Source of the DNA: Rhodovarius crocodyli
GTDB lineage: Bacteria; Pseudomonadota; Alphaproteobacteria; Acetobacterales; Acetobacteraceae
Assembly: GCA_945901085.1 (NCBI GenBank)
Contig: CAMDJV010000005.1
Coordinates: 1 to 64,000, forward strand
Direction of reading: 5' to 3'
DNA length: 64,000 bases
Shown: piece after piece, positions 56,881 to 64,000 of the stretch
Layout of the letters: every line of letters begins with the position of its first letter
Numbering within the stretch: the first letter of the stretch is position 1
Made by a program: the position numbers and the translations under genes
Notes under the pieces: generated by a model
Told to the model about the DNA's origin: nothing
What the model saw: the letters and a program-made list of their open reading frames with translations, nothing else
Database searches by the model: none

Positions 56881-57041
56881 GGCAGGATATCCAGCGTGAC
56901 TAGGCCGGCATTGATCAGCAGCTTGCCCGCATGCTCGAAATTCACCGTGACGCGGTTGCCGATGACGGATTGCACCTGCCCCACGCCCCAATCTGGCCGC
57001 GCGGGGTTGAATACCCGCATTCCCGGTTCGATCAGCTGCAC
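56877..57041 (-). CDS. DUF3553 small protein
   Basis: A 54-residue protein that starts at GTG 57041 and ends in the first codon of tauE. It follows the DUF3553 pattern: PARPDWGVGQVQS, then RVTVNFEHAGK and a C-terminal LVTLDIL. The fold is probably a small beta-barrel, as in CarD/Tudor-like domains. Function unknown. The coupling to a TauE permease may be coincidental. Confidence 0.82.
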   Translation of the reverse strand: MQLIEPGMRVFNPARPDWGVGQVQSVIGNRVTVNFEHAGKLLINAGLVTLDILP

Positions 57042-57119
57042 CCTGCTATCCCATAATTGACACCGCAGGCTTGGGACCGGCTTTGGATTTCGTCAATCCA
57101 TCACAATGCATGCTCCAGG

Positions 57120-57180
57120 CTGCATTGTCGCGCATTGTCGTCGTTGAATCGACGGCTCTCTACGGAACTCGACAATGCAG
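57120..57180. repeat. Inverted and direct repeats in the DUF3553-chpT divergent region
   Basis: CTGCATTGTCG (57120-57130) and CGACAATGCAG (57170-57180) are perfect 11-base complements with 39 bases between. GCATTGTCG recurs at 57132-57140, and CGTCG-TTGAAT-CGACG forms a short inner palindrome. ACAATGCA lies at 57103. This clustering suggests repeated operators or a recombination site. The rest of the 214-base region has no clear promoter; a short ORF at 57057-57323 is not convincing. Confidence 0.6.
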
Positions 57181-57255
57181 ACGACATATTGACTGACATG
57201 TTGATGACGCGGCCCATCACCCCAGAAGGGGCGGGGCGCAGAAGGAGATGGGCGA

Positions 57256-57858
57256 ATGCCCCAGGAACTGGCCTTGAGCCGCCCGCAACTCGCGCAGCTT
57301 CTCGGCGCGCGGCTGACGCATGACCTCGCTGGTCCGCTGGGCACCATCATGGCCGCCGGCGGCTCGGCCGAGGGTGCGGCACTGCTGGAGGAGACGGTGG
57401 CGGAGCTGCGGCTGCGCTTTCGCCTCTATGCGGTCGTGTTTGGTGAGGCGGAGGCGCTGTGCTGGGCGGATTTGCAGGCCCTGCTGGCCGGCGCGCCCGG
57501 CGCCCACCGCATCGCCTTCCATTTCGAATTCCCGCCCCAGGCCAGGCTTGATCCCGCCTTGGCGCAGATCGTGCTCGCCGCCGCCATGCTGGGGGCCGAG
57601 GCGCTGCCGCGCGGCGGGGCGCTGCGCATCACCCCGTTGGGCGGTGCGGGGCTGGTCGTGCTGCCGGAGGGGCGTGTCGCCGCCTGGCCGCATGCACTGA
57701 TCGAGCGTCTGGCCGGCATGGCGCCGGCTGGGGCCGATACCCCGCGCGCCCTGCTCGCACCTTGGCTGATTGCACTGGCCGAGGCGGCGCAATGCCGCCT
57801 CAGCCTGGGCATGGGACAGCCCGGCCTGCCGCCCCTGCTGCTGCAACCGCCCCGCTAA
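57256..57858 (+). CDS. ChpT-like histidine phosphotransferase
   Basis: A 200-residue protein related to ChpT, the alphaproteobacterial phosphotransferase between CckA and CtrA. The N-terminal DHp helix has the acceptor histidine in LGARLTHDLAGPLG (His22). The C-terminal half is a degenerate ATPase-like domain. It precedes cheA by 143 bases, suggesting a link between the CtrA relay and chemotaxis. Confidence is good for family, lower for partner. Confidence 0.82.
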   Translation: MPQELALSRPQLAQLLGARLTHDLAGPLGTIMAAGGSAEGAALLEETVAELRLRFRLYAVVFGEAEALCWADLQALLAGAPGAHRIAFHFEFPPQARLDPALAQIVLAAAMLGAEALPRGGALRITPLGGAGLVVLPEGRVAAWPHALIERLAGMAPAGADTPRALLAPWLIALAEAAQCRLSLGMGQPGLPPLLLQPPR

Positions 57859-58001
57859 GCCGCCCCCCGCGCCCCACAATCTCCAACCCGATTCACCTTT
57901 TATTTCCCCCGCATGCCCCATGCCATGCGCGGCGTGGTGTTTCCCCCCCGGCATGATCCGCCAGGCGGCAGGCCCCGCGCCCGAGGCAAGGGGAGCCGCG
58001 T

Positions 58002-60515
58002 ATGGACGATATTCTCGCCGAATTCCTGACCGAGGCGCATGAGGGGCTGCAAAGCCTCGATGGCGCGCTGCTCTCACTGGAGCGCAACCCCAATGATACC
58101 GCCCTGCTCGGTGAGGTGTTCCGCACCATCCACACCATCAAGGGCACCTGCGGCTTTCTCGGCCTGCCACGGCTCGAAAAACTGGCCCATGCCGGTGAGA
58201 ATGTGCTGGGCCTGTGGCGCGATGGCGCCTTGCCCGCCACGGCCGAGGGGATCAGCCTCATCCTCGCCGCGGTGGACCGCATCAAATCCATCCTGCTCGG
58301 GCTGCAAACCGAAGGGGTCGAACCCGCCGGCGATGACAGCGCGATCATCGCCGGGCTGGACGCTGCCTCCCTCCGCCCGCCCCTCACCGCCAGCCCTGGG
58401 CCGGAGCGGCCAGCCCTCCCGGCGGCCGAGCCCACCCCCGGCAGCGCCCCACAAACCATCCGTGTCGCGGTTGATGTGCTGGAGGATCTGATGGTCCTGG
58501 CCAGCGAATTGGTGCTCACCCGCAACCAACTCCTGCAGATCGCCCGCTCGGAAGTGAATTCGCCCTTCACCTTGCCGCTGCAACGCCTGTCGCAGATCAC
58601 CACCAACCTGCAGGACGGCGTGATGAAAACCCGCATGCAGCCCATCGGCAGCGCCTGGCAAAAGCTGCCGCGCCTGGTGCGCGACCTGGCGCATGAGCTG
58701 GGCAAGAAAATCACCCTCGACATGACCGGCGCCGAAACCGAACTCGACCGCCAGGTGATGGAACTCATCCGCGACCCGATGACCCATATGGTCCGCAACA
58801 GCGCCGATCACGGGCTGGAAACCCCGGCCCAGCGCCGCGCCGCCGGCAAGCCGGAAACCGGCCATATCACCCTCAACGCCTATCATCAGGGCAGCCATGT
58901 CCTGCTCGAGATCGGCGATGATGGCCGTGGCCTGGCCGTGGGCATGATCCGCGAAAAGGCGCTGCGCCAGGGCCTCGCCACCCCGGCGCAATTGGCCGCG
59001 ATGAGCGAGCGCGAGATTCAGCGCTTCATCTTCCGCCCGGGTTTTTCCACCGCCGCTTCCGTCACCTCCGTCTCCGGCCGTGGCGTGGGGATGGATGTGG
59101 TGAAAACCAATCTCGAACGCATCGGCGGCGTCATCGAACTGCGCTCACGCCCCGGGCGCGGCACCACCTTCACCATCAAGATCCCGCTCACCCTCGCCAT
59201 TGCCGGCGCGCTGATCGTGGAAGCCGCCGGTGAGCGTTTCGCCATTCTGCAGAACAGCGTGCTGGAGCTGGTGCGGGTGGGTGAGCGCGGCGGCGCGCGG
59301 GTGGAGATGATCAAGCAAACCCCGGTGCTGCGCCTGCGGGAGCGGCTGCTGCCGCTGGTGCCGCTCGCCCCCCTGCTGGCGCTCGAGCAGCCGCCGCGCG
59401 CGGAGGATGCCACGAGTTTTGTCGTCGTCACCCAGGTCGGCGCCCAGGTGTTCGGCATCGTGGTCGATCGTGTCTTCGATACGGAGGAGATCGTCGTCAA
59501 ACCGGTCACCCCCATCCTGCGGGATGTGACGATGTTCTCCGGCAACACCATCCTTGGCGATGGCTCGGTGATCATGATCCTCGACCCCAATGGCATCGCC
59601 CGCGCCACCGGCCTGAGCGTGGAGGGCGGCGGTGAACTGGCGGAGGCACCGCCCAGGCCACCACTCGGCAGGGGTGAGGGTGAGCGCATGGCGCTGCTGC
59701 TGTTCCGCGCCGGGCCCGGCGCGCCCAAGGCGGTGCCGCTCGGCCTCATCGCCCGGCTGGAGGATTTTCCCGCCGAGCGCATCGAATATGCCGGCGAGAC
59801 GCTGGTGGTGCAGTGCCGCGGCAGCATGATGCCACTGGTGCCGGTCGGCGCATGCGCCCAGATGCCCGCACCCGGCACCCGCCAGGCGGTGCTGGTCTTC
59901 GGCGATGGTGACCACGCCATGGGGCTGATGGTGGACGCGATCCTCGACGTGCTGGAAGCGCCCCTGCTGATCGAACGCGGCGGCGAGCGGCCGGGCTTCC
60001 TCGGCAGCGCCGTCATCGCCGAAAAAGTCACCGAAATTCTCGACTGCGCCTATTGGCTGCGGCAGGGCGGCGCGGATTGGTTCGGCCAGGCGGCGGCAAA
60101 AGATGCCTCCCATCCGCGCCTCTTGCTGGTGGAGGACAGCGCCTTCTTCCGCAACCTCGTCGTCCCCGCCCTCCTCGCCGCGGGCTATGACATCACCGGC
60201 GCCGCCAATGGCCGCGAGGCGCTGCGCCTGCGCGAGGCGGGCGAGCATTTCGATGCCATCATCACCGATATCGACATGCCGCAGATGAATGGCTTCCAGC
60301 TCCTGCGGGCCGTGCGCGATGGCGGGCCATGGGAGGATGTGCCGGTGATCGCCCTCTCCGGCCGCGCCGAACCGGCCGAGGTGGAAAAGGGCCTCGCCGC
60401 CGGCTTCACGGATTATATCGCGAAATCGGACCGTGAGGGGCTGGGCCTCAGCCTGCGCCGGGCCCTGCAACCCCGCCACGCCCCCGCCGCCATCACGGCC
60501 CCGATCACCGGTTAA
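58002..60515 (+). CDS. cheA: Hybrid chemotaxis kinase CheA with C-terminal receiver
   Basis: An 837-residue CheA. Order: HPt with His44 (TIHTIKGTCGF), no clear P2 (a Pro/Ala linker at about 125-150), P3 dimerisation, HATPase (HMVRNSADHGLE, GDDGRG, SGRGVGMDVV), CheW-like P5 (about 395-545), a second CheW-like domain (about 560-690), and a REC domain from about 705 with phospho-acceptor Asp756 in TDIDMPQMNG. The extra CheW domain and REC are unlike the five-domain enteric CheA. It leads the cheA-cheW-cheY-cheB-cheR operon. Confidence 0.95.
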   Translation: MDDILAEFLTEAHEGLQSLDGALLSLERNPNDTALLGEVFRTIHTIKGTCGFLGLPRLEKLAHAGENVLGLWRDGALPATAEGISLILAAVDRIKSILLGLQTEGVEPAGDDSAIIAGLDAASLRPPLTASPGPERPALPAAEPTPGSAPQTIRVAVDVLEDLMVLASELVLTRNQLLQIARSEVNSPFTLPLQRLSQITTNLQDGVMKTRMQPIGSAWQKLPRLVRDLAHELGKKITLDMTGAETELDRQVMELIRDPMTHMVRNSADHGLETPAQRRAAGKPETGHITLNAYHQGSHVLLEIGDDGRGLAVGMIREKALRQGLATPAQLAAMSEREIQRFIFRPGFSTAASVTSVSGRGVGMDVVKTNLERIGGVIELRSRPGRGTTFTIKIPLTLAIAGALIVEAAGERFAILQNSVLELVRVGERGGARVEMIKQTPVLRLRERLLPLVPLAPLLALEQPPRAEDATSFVVVTQVGAQVFGIVVDRVFDTEEIVVKPVTPILRDVTMFSGNTILGDGSVIMILDPNGIARATGLSVEGGGELAEAPPRPPLGRGEGERMALLLFRAGPGAPKAVPLGLIARLEDFPAERIEYAGETLVVQCRGSMMPLVPVGACAQMPAPGTRQAVLVFGDGDHAMGLMVDAILDVLEAPLLIERGGERPGFLGSAVIAEKVTEILDCAYWLRQGGADWFGQAAAKDASHPRLLLVEDSAFFRNLVVPALLAAGYDITGAANGREALRLREAGEHFDAIITDIDMPQMNGFQLLRAVRDGGPWEDVPVIALSGRAEPAEVEKGLAAGFTDYIAKSDREGLGLSLRRALQPRHAPAAITAPITG

Positions 60516-60524
60516 GGAATGCCC

Positions 60525-60977
60525 ATGCCGAGCCATAGCCAATCCATGGGCCGTGCCGCGGAGATGGTGCTGAGCCTCACCGTCGCCGGCCAGCCCTGCG
60601 GCGTGCCGGTGCTCGCGGTGCGCGATGTGCTAGGGCCGCAAACCATCACCCGCATCCCCCTCGCCCCACCCGAGGTGGCGGGCAGCCTGAACCTGCGCGG
60701 GCGCATCGTCACCGCGCTGGATTTGCGGCGGAGGCTGCAGCTGCCCGCCCGCCCCGCCGGCCAAAAACCCATGTCGGTGGTGGTGGAGCATCAGGGCGAA
60801 CTCTACGCGCTGCTGGCCGATGGGGTGGGCGAGGTGCTCAGCCTCAGCCCCGCCGAACGCGCGGCCAATCCCCCCACCCTCGACCCGGCCTGGAAAGCCG
60901 TGTGCCAGGGCGTGCACCGGCTGGGTGACAGCCTGCTGGTGGTGCTCGATGTCGAGCGTCTGATGCAAATCGGTTGA
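60525..60977 (+). CDS. cheW: Chemotaxis coupling protein CheW
   Basis: A 150-residue CheW-domain adaptor that joins receptors to CheA. Shows VAGQPCGVPVLAVRDV, GSLNLRGRIVTALDLR, and the C-terminal LVVLDVERL. AAGGA at 60514-60518 is 6 bases before ATG 60525, favoured over ATG 60519. Starts 9 bases after cheA. Confidence 0.93.
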   Translation: MPSHSQSMGRAAEMVLSLTVAGQPCGVPVLAVRDVLGPQTITRIPLAPPEVAGSLNLRGRIVTALDLRRRLQLPARPAGQKPMSVVVEHQGELYALLADGVGEVLSLSPAERAANPPTLDPAWKAVCQGVHRLGDSLLVVLDVERLMQIG

Positions 60978-60987
60978 GGCAAGACCC

Positions 60988-61227
60988 ATGAGCCTCAGCG
61001 CCCTTATGGTGGATGGCATCGCCTGCCTGCACGCGCTGCGGGCAGCCTATGGGCCCCGCACGTCGCCAGTGGTGATCTGCACAACCGCCTCGGCCAGCGA
61101 AAAAATCATCGAGGCGCTGGAAGCCCGCGCCGATGAATACGTCATGAAGCCCTTCAATGAGGCGATCCTGCTGCACAAGCTCACCATGATCGGCCTCGCC
61201 CCCGCCGAAGCGGCCCTGGCACCATGA
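60988..61227 (+). CDS. Truncated CheY lacking the phosphorylation half
   Basis: A 79-residue remnant of a CheY receiver. It reads MSLSAL then joins at once to MVDGIACLHALRAAYG, the region after the phospho-acceptor. The rest is a normal receiver C-terminal half: VVICTTAS with the switch Thr, and MKPF with the conserved Lys. The first 55-60 residues, with the acidic pair and phospho-Asp, are absent. No sequence in the 10-base gap after cheW can supply them. It is in frame, with the ATGA overlap to cheB kept. An in-frame deletion is likely; it cannot be phosphorylated in the usual way. Confidence 0.85.
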   Translation: MSLSALMVDGIACLHALRAAYGPRTSPVVICTTASASEKIIEALEARADEYVMKPFNEAILLHKLTMIGLAPAEAALAP

Positions 61228-62279
61228 GCAATGCCACGCTGCGGGTGATGCTCTGCGATGACAGCCAGGCCATGCGCACCAGCCTCGCCCGCCTGCTGGA
61301 GAGCGACCCCATCATCCGCATCATCGCCCAAGTGGGTGATGGCGAGGCTGCGCTTCGGATGCTGGAAACAATGCCGCCCGCCCAGCAGCCCGATGTCATT
61401 CTGCTTGACCTTGAAATGCCAGTGATGGATGGGATGACCGCCCTGCCCCTGCTGCTGGCCCGCCGGCCGCGCCCGGTGGTGATCGTTGCCAGCGCACTCA
61501 CCCAGCGCGGCGCCAGCCAGGCCATGGCAGCACTCAGGGCCGGCGCGGCCGATTACCTGCCCAAGCCCAGCACCGCCATGGGTGGGCTGCGTGATTCCGC
61601 CTTCCAGGCCGAGCTGCTGGCCAAGGTAAAAGGTTGGGCGCGCATCGGCCGCCAGCCCGACCTCCCGCTCACCCGCCCGGGCGCTGTGGCGGGGCTGCAG
61701 CCCAGGGCCATCGCCATCGGTGCCTCCACCGGCGGGCCGCAGGCCCTGGCGCAATTCGTCAAGCGCCTGCCGCGCCAGCTCCACCTTCCGGTGCTGATCA
61801 CCCAGCACATGCCGGCCGGTTTCACCGCCATGCTGGCACAGCACCTCAATGGCCTGGGTGGCCCCAGTTGCAGCGAGGCGCGCGATGGTGAGGCCCTGCG
61901 CCCCGGCCATATCCTCATCGCCCCGGGCAATCACCACATGATGTTTCGCCGGGGCGATTCCGGCGCGGTGCATGTGCAGTTGAGCAGCAGCCCGCAGGAG
62001 AATTTCTGCCGCCCGGCGGTGGACCCCATGCTGCGCTCCCTGGCCACGATTTATGGCCGGGGCCTGCTGGCCATCATCCTCACCGGCATGGGCCAGGATG
62101 GCTTGCTGGGCTGCCAGGCGGTGGCGCGCGCGGGCGGCACCGTGCTGGCGCAGGATGAGGCCAGCTCTGTGGTCTGGGGCATGCCCGGCGCCGTGGCCAA
62201 GGCCGGCCTGGCGCAGCTTCTCGCCCCCCCCGCGGCCCTGGCCGAATTTGTTCTGGCCGCCCTGCGGCAAACCGCATGA
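61224..62279 (+). CDS. cheB: Chemotaxis methylesterase CheB
   Basis: A 351-residue two-domain protein: receiver (phospho-Asp62 in LLDLEMPVMDG) and methylesterase/deamidase with Ser168 (GASTGGPQA), His195 (QHMPAGF) and Asp292 (GMGQDG). It removes methyl groups from receptor glutamates. It overlaps the truncated cheY and cheR by 4 bases each. Confidence 0.97.
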   Translation: MSNATLRVMLCDDSQAMRTSLARLLESDPIIRIIAQVGDGEAALRMLETMPPAQQPDVILLDLEMPVMDGMTALPLLLARRPRPVVIVASALTQRGASQAMAALRAGAADYLPKPSTAMGGLRDSAFQAELLAKVKGWARIGRQPDLPLTRPGAVAGLQPRAIAIGASTGGPQALAQFVKRLPRQLHLPVLITQHMPAGFTAMLAQHLNGLGGPSCSEARDGEALRPGHILIAPGNHHMMFRRGDSGAVHVQLSSSPQENFCRPAVDPMLRSLATIYGRGLLAIILTGMGQDGLLGCQAVARAGGTVLAQDEASSVVWGMPGAVAKAGLAQLLAPPAALAEFVLAALRQTA

Positions 62280-63121
62280 ACCCGGCAACCTTCCAGTATC
62301 TCGCGGGCATGGTGAAGCAGCGCTCGGGTGGCGTGCTCATGGCCAACCAGGGCTATATGCTGCATAGCCGCCTCGCCCCCCTGCTCAAGCGCGAGGGGCT
62401 GGCCAGCCTCGATGCCCTGGCGCTGAGGCTGCGCGGCAGCGGCGCCGAGCCCCTCGCGCAGGACATGACGGAGCTTCTCACCACCAACGAAAGCCATTTC
62501 TTCCGCGATGGCAAACCCTTCGAGCATCTAAAGGAATGGCTGCCCCTGCTGCACAAGGCCCGTGCGCCGGGGCTGCCCATCCGCATCTGGTCCGCCGGCT
62601 GCAGCACCGGGCAGGAGGCCTATTCCATCGCGATGATCCTGGCCGAGGCGCAGGCGCTGGGCGATGCCAGCCTGCAGGCCCGCCGCTTCGAAATCCTCGG
62701 CACCGACCTCACCCGCGCCGTCCTCGACCGTGCGCGCGAGGCCAGCTTCACCCAGTTCGAAGTCCAGCGTGGCCTGCCCATGCGCCAGTTGATGCGCCAT
62801 TTCACCCAATCCGGCAGCCTCTGGCGGGCCAATGACAATCTGCGCGCCTATACAAATTTCCGGCAGGCCAATCTGCTGCATGACCTGCGGAGTTTCGGCC
62901 GGTTTGACCTGATTTTCTGCCGCAACGTGCTGCTGTATTTCGATATGCCGACAAAGTCGCGCGTGCTGGGCGGGCTGGCCGGGCAATTGGCGCCCGATGG
63001 CGCGCTGTATCTCGGCGCGGCGGAAACCGCGCTGGGCATCACCGACAGGCTGGAACCCATGCCGGGCGAGCGCGGGGTCTATCGCCCGGCTGCGGCCGAA
63101 CCAGCCCGGGCCAGCGCGTAG
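62276..63121 (+). CDS. cheR: Chemotaxis methyltransferase CheR
   Basis: A 281-residue SAM-dependent methyltransferase for receptor glutamates. N-terminal CheR_N helices (about 1-75), then the catalytic part with TTNESHFFRD, SAGCSTGQEAYS and RNVLLYFD. It ends the che operon. Its 3' end overlaps by 43 bases the convergent RHH gene on the other strand. Confidence 0.96.
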   Translation: MNPATFQYLAGMVKQRSGGVLMANQGYMLHSRLAPLLKREGLASLDALALRLRGSGAEPLAQDMTELLTTNESHFFRDGKPFEHLKEWLPLLHKARAPGLPIRIWSAGCSTGQEAYSIAMILAEAQALGDASLQARRFEILGTDLTRAVLDRAREASFTQFEVQRGLPMRQLMRHFTQSGSLWRANDNLRAYTNFRQANLLHDLRSFGRFDLIFCRNVLLYFDMPTKSRVLGGLAGQLAPDGALYLGAAETALGITDRLEPMPGERGVYRPAAAEPARASA

Positions 63122-63309
63122 CGCAGGGCAAAAAGCCGCAATTGGCTGGCCAGGGGCTCCCCGGCTTCGGCCCGCGCCGCATCCTGCACTGCCACCAGGG
63201 CGGCGAGGCTGCCCGGGGCTGCCGCCTGCTCCAGCACCGCCCAGAATTCGGGTTCCAGCGCCACCGAGGTGCGGTGGCCGGCCAGGCTCAGGCTGCGCTT
63301 CTCAAGCAT
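63079..63309 (-). CDS. Ribbon-helix-helix domain protein
   Basis: A 76-residue protein with the RHH_4 pattern: KRSLSLAGHRTSVALEPEFW, then helices with AALVAVQDAARAE. Such proteins are small, probably DNA-binding repressors. Start ATG 63309 gives the family N-terminus. It overlaps the fumC stop by 8 bases and the end of cheR by 43 bases on the opposite strand. Confidence 0.8.
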   Translation of the reverse strand: MLEKRSLSLAGHRTSVALEPEFWAVLEQAAAPGSLAALVAVQDAARAEAGEPLASQLRLFALRYALARAGSAAAGR

Positions 63310-64000
63310 GCGGCCCGAGCATCTCCTCCGGCCGCACCCAGCGGTCGAAATCCTCAGGGCTGACAAAACCCAGCCGGGCCGCGGCATCGCGCAGCGTCAG
63401 CCCCTCGGCCAAGGCCAGCTTGCCGATCTGCACCGCCCGGTCATAACCAATATGCGGGTTGAGCGCGGTGACCAGCATCAGCGATTTTGCCAGGTTCTCG
63501 GCGATGCGCGGCAGGTTGGGCGAAAGCTTGGCCACCATATGCTCGGCAAAACTCTCGGCCGCATCGGCCAGCAGCCCGGCCGATTGCAGCACGGCATGAA
63601 TGATCACCGGCTTGAAGACATTCAACTCCAAATGCCCCTGCGCCCCGGCCACGGTCACCGTCGTGGTATTGCCCATCACCTGGGCGCAGACCATGGTCAG
63701 CGCCTCGGCCTGGGTGGGGTTGGTCTTGCCCGGCATGATGCTGCTGGAGAGGCCATCGGCGGGGATCACCAGCTCCGCCAGCCCCGCATTCGGCCCGCTG
63801 CCCAGCAGGCGAATATCATTGCCGCATTTGTTGAGGCTGACCGCCAGCACATTCATCGCGCCCTGCAACTCAACAAACACATCATGCGCCGACATACCCT
63901 CACCCGGCAGGTCATTGGCCACGAAAGCGAGGCCGGTGCGCGCGGCCAAAACGGCGCAGAATTGCCCGGCAAATTCCGGATGGGTGTTCAACCCAGTCCC
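63302..64000 (-). CDS. fumC: Class II fumarate hydratase, 5' end beyond the right edge
   Basis: FumC hydrates fumarate to malate in the TCA cycle. About 233 residues of the C-terminal half are visible, from GTGLNTHPEF to the stop. The active-site loop is SSSIMPGKTNPTQ, followed by VCAQVMGN and the C-terminal domain (LVTALNPHIGYDRA). The first half of the gene is off the window. Aspartase shares the fold, but the loop context and C-terminal domain fit FumC. Confidence 0.93.
   Translation of the reverse strand, partial: GTGLNTHPEFAGQFCAVLAARTGLAFVANDLPGEGMSAHDVFVELQGAMNVLAVSLNKCGNDIRLLGSGPNAGLAELVIPADGLSSSIMPGKTNPTQAEALTMVCAQVMGNTTTVTVAGAQGHLELNVFKPVIIHAVLQSAGLLADAAESFAEHMVAKLSPNLPRIAENLAKSLMLVTALNPHIGYDRAVQIGKLALAEGLTLRDAAARLGFVSPEDFDRWVRPEEMLGPHA

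Noticed and set aside
57057-57323. 88-codon plus-strand ORF before chpT
   Set aside because: Spans the repeat cluster and enters chpT in another frame; no RBS or recognisable sequence.

Overview
This is a GC-rich, gene-dense stretch of alphaproteobacterial chromosome. Gene content and protein style (mnmE-mnmG-rsmG-parA-parB with parS inside rsmG, a ChpT-type phosphotransferase, an aa3-type oxidase subunit IV, DUF1674, DUF3553, an Acetobacteraceae-like codon and sequence flavour) point to Rhodospirillales, most likely Acetobacteraceae of the Roseomonas type. That assignment is inference. The par genes and parS sites suggest a position fairly near the chromosomal origin. I saw no IS element, prophage, CRISPR array or rRNA. 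One tRNA is present. No gap between genes exceeds 300 bases; the largest is 36802-37086.

Layout. 1-4.4 kb: radA (cut by the left edge), htpX, an SDH assembly factor, a 2-hydroxyacid dehydrogenase, radC and a decayed amidohydrolase tail. 4.4-12.1 kb: a glycine-zipper lipoprotein, then dapF-mtaB-ftsY (overlapping), a histidine phosphatase, an MFS carrier, a lone rutA and proC. 12.2-17.1 kb: two small exported proteins, acs, a quinone oxidoreductase with ogt, and a thin ferredoxin. 17.1-22.5 kb: mnmE-mnmG-rsmG-parA-parB (tRNA modification, 16S methylation, chromosome segregation), ending at a strong hairpin. 22.5-33.4 kb: CoA-transferase subunits, tRNA-Ala(GGC), a DinG-type helicase, gph, glmU-glmS, a tandem YciI protein, an EamA carrier, and a YqjD/YqjE-like pair. 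33.4-41.3 kb: an HWE histidine kinase, a transglutaminase, an AI-2E permease with a CDP-alcohol transferase and DUF2066, purM-purN, and the oxidase subunit IV. 41.5-50.3 kb: tyrC-hisC-chorismate mutase, divergent from metX-metW; then phaB, a TPR-glycosyltransferase and wecB. 50.4-57 kb: a small unknown gene behind a LexA-like box, the leuS-lptE-holA operon, a hydrolase, a TauE permease and DUF3553. 57.2-63.1 kb: chpT followed by a chemotaxis operon cheA-cheW-cheY(truncated)-cheB-cheR. 63.1-64 kb: an RHH protein and fumC (cut by the right edge).

Most of the window is ordinary core metabolism. The points worth attention are local: ParA with Asn in place of the P-loop lysine; parA and mnmE without a usual start codon; a CheY that has lost its phosphorylation half inside an otherwise intact che operon; an unknown small gene with a promoter overlapping a GAAC-N7-GAAC LexA box; a two-copy structured intergenic repeat with different inserts; and a shrunken P-protein-like chorismate mutase. 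I found no wholly new multi-gene system.
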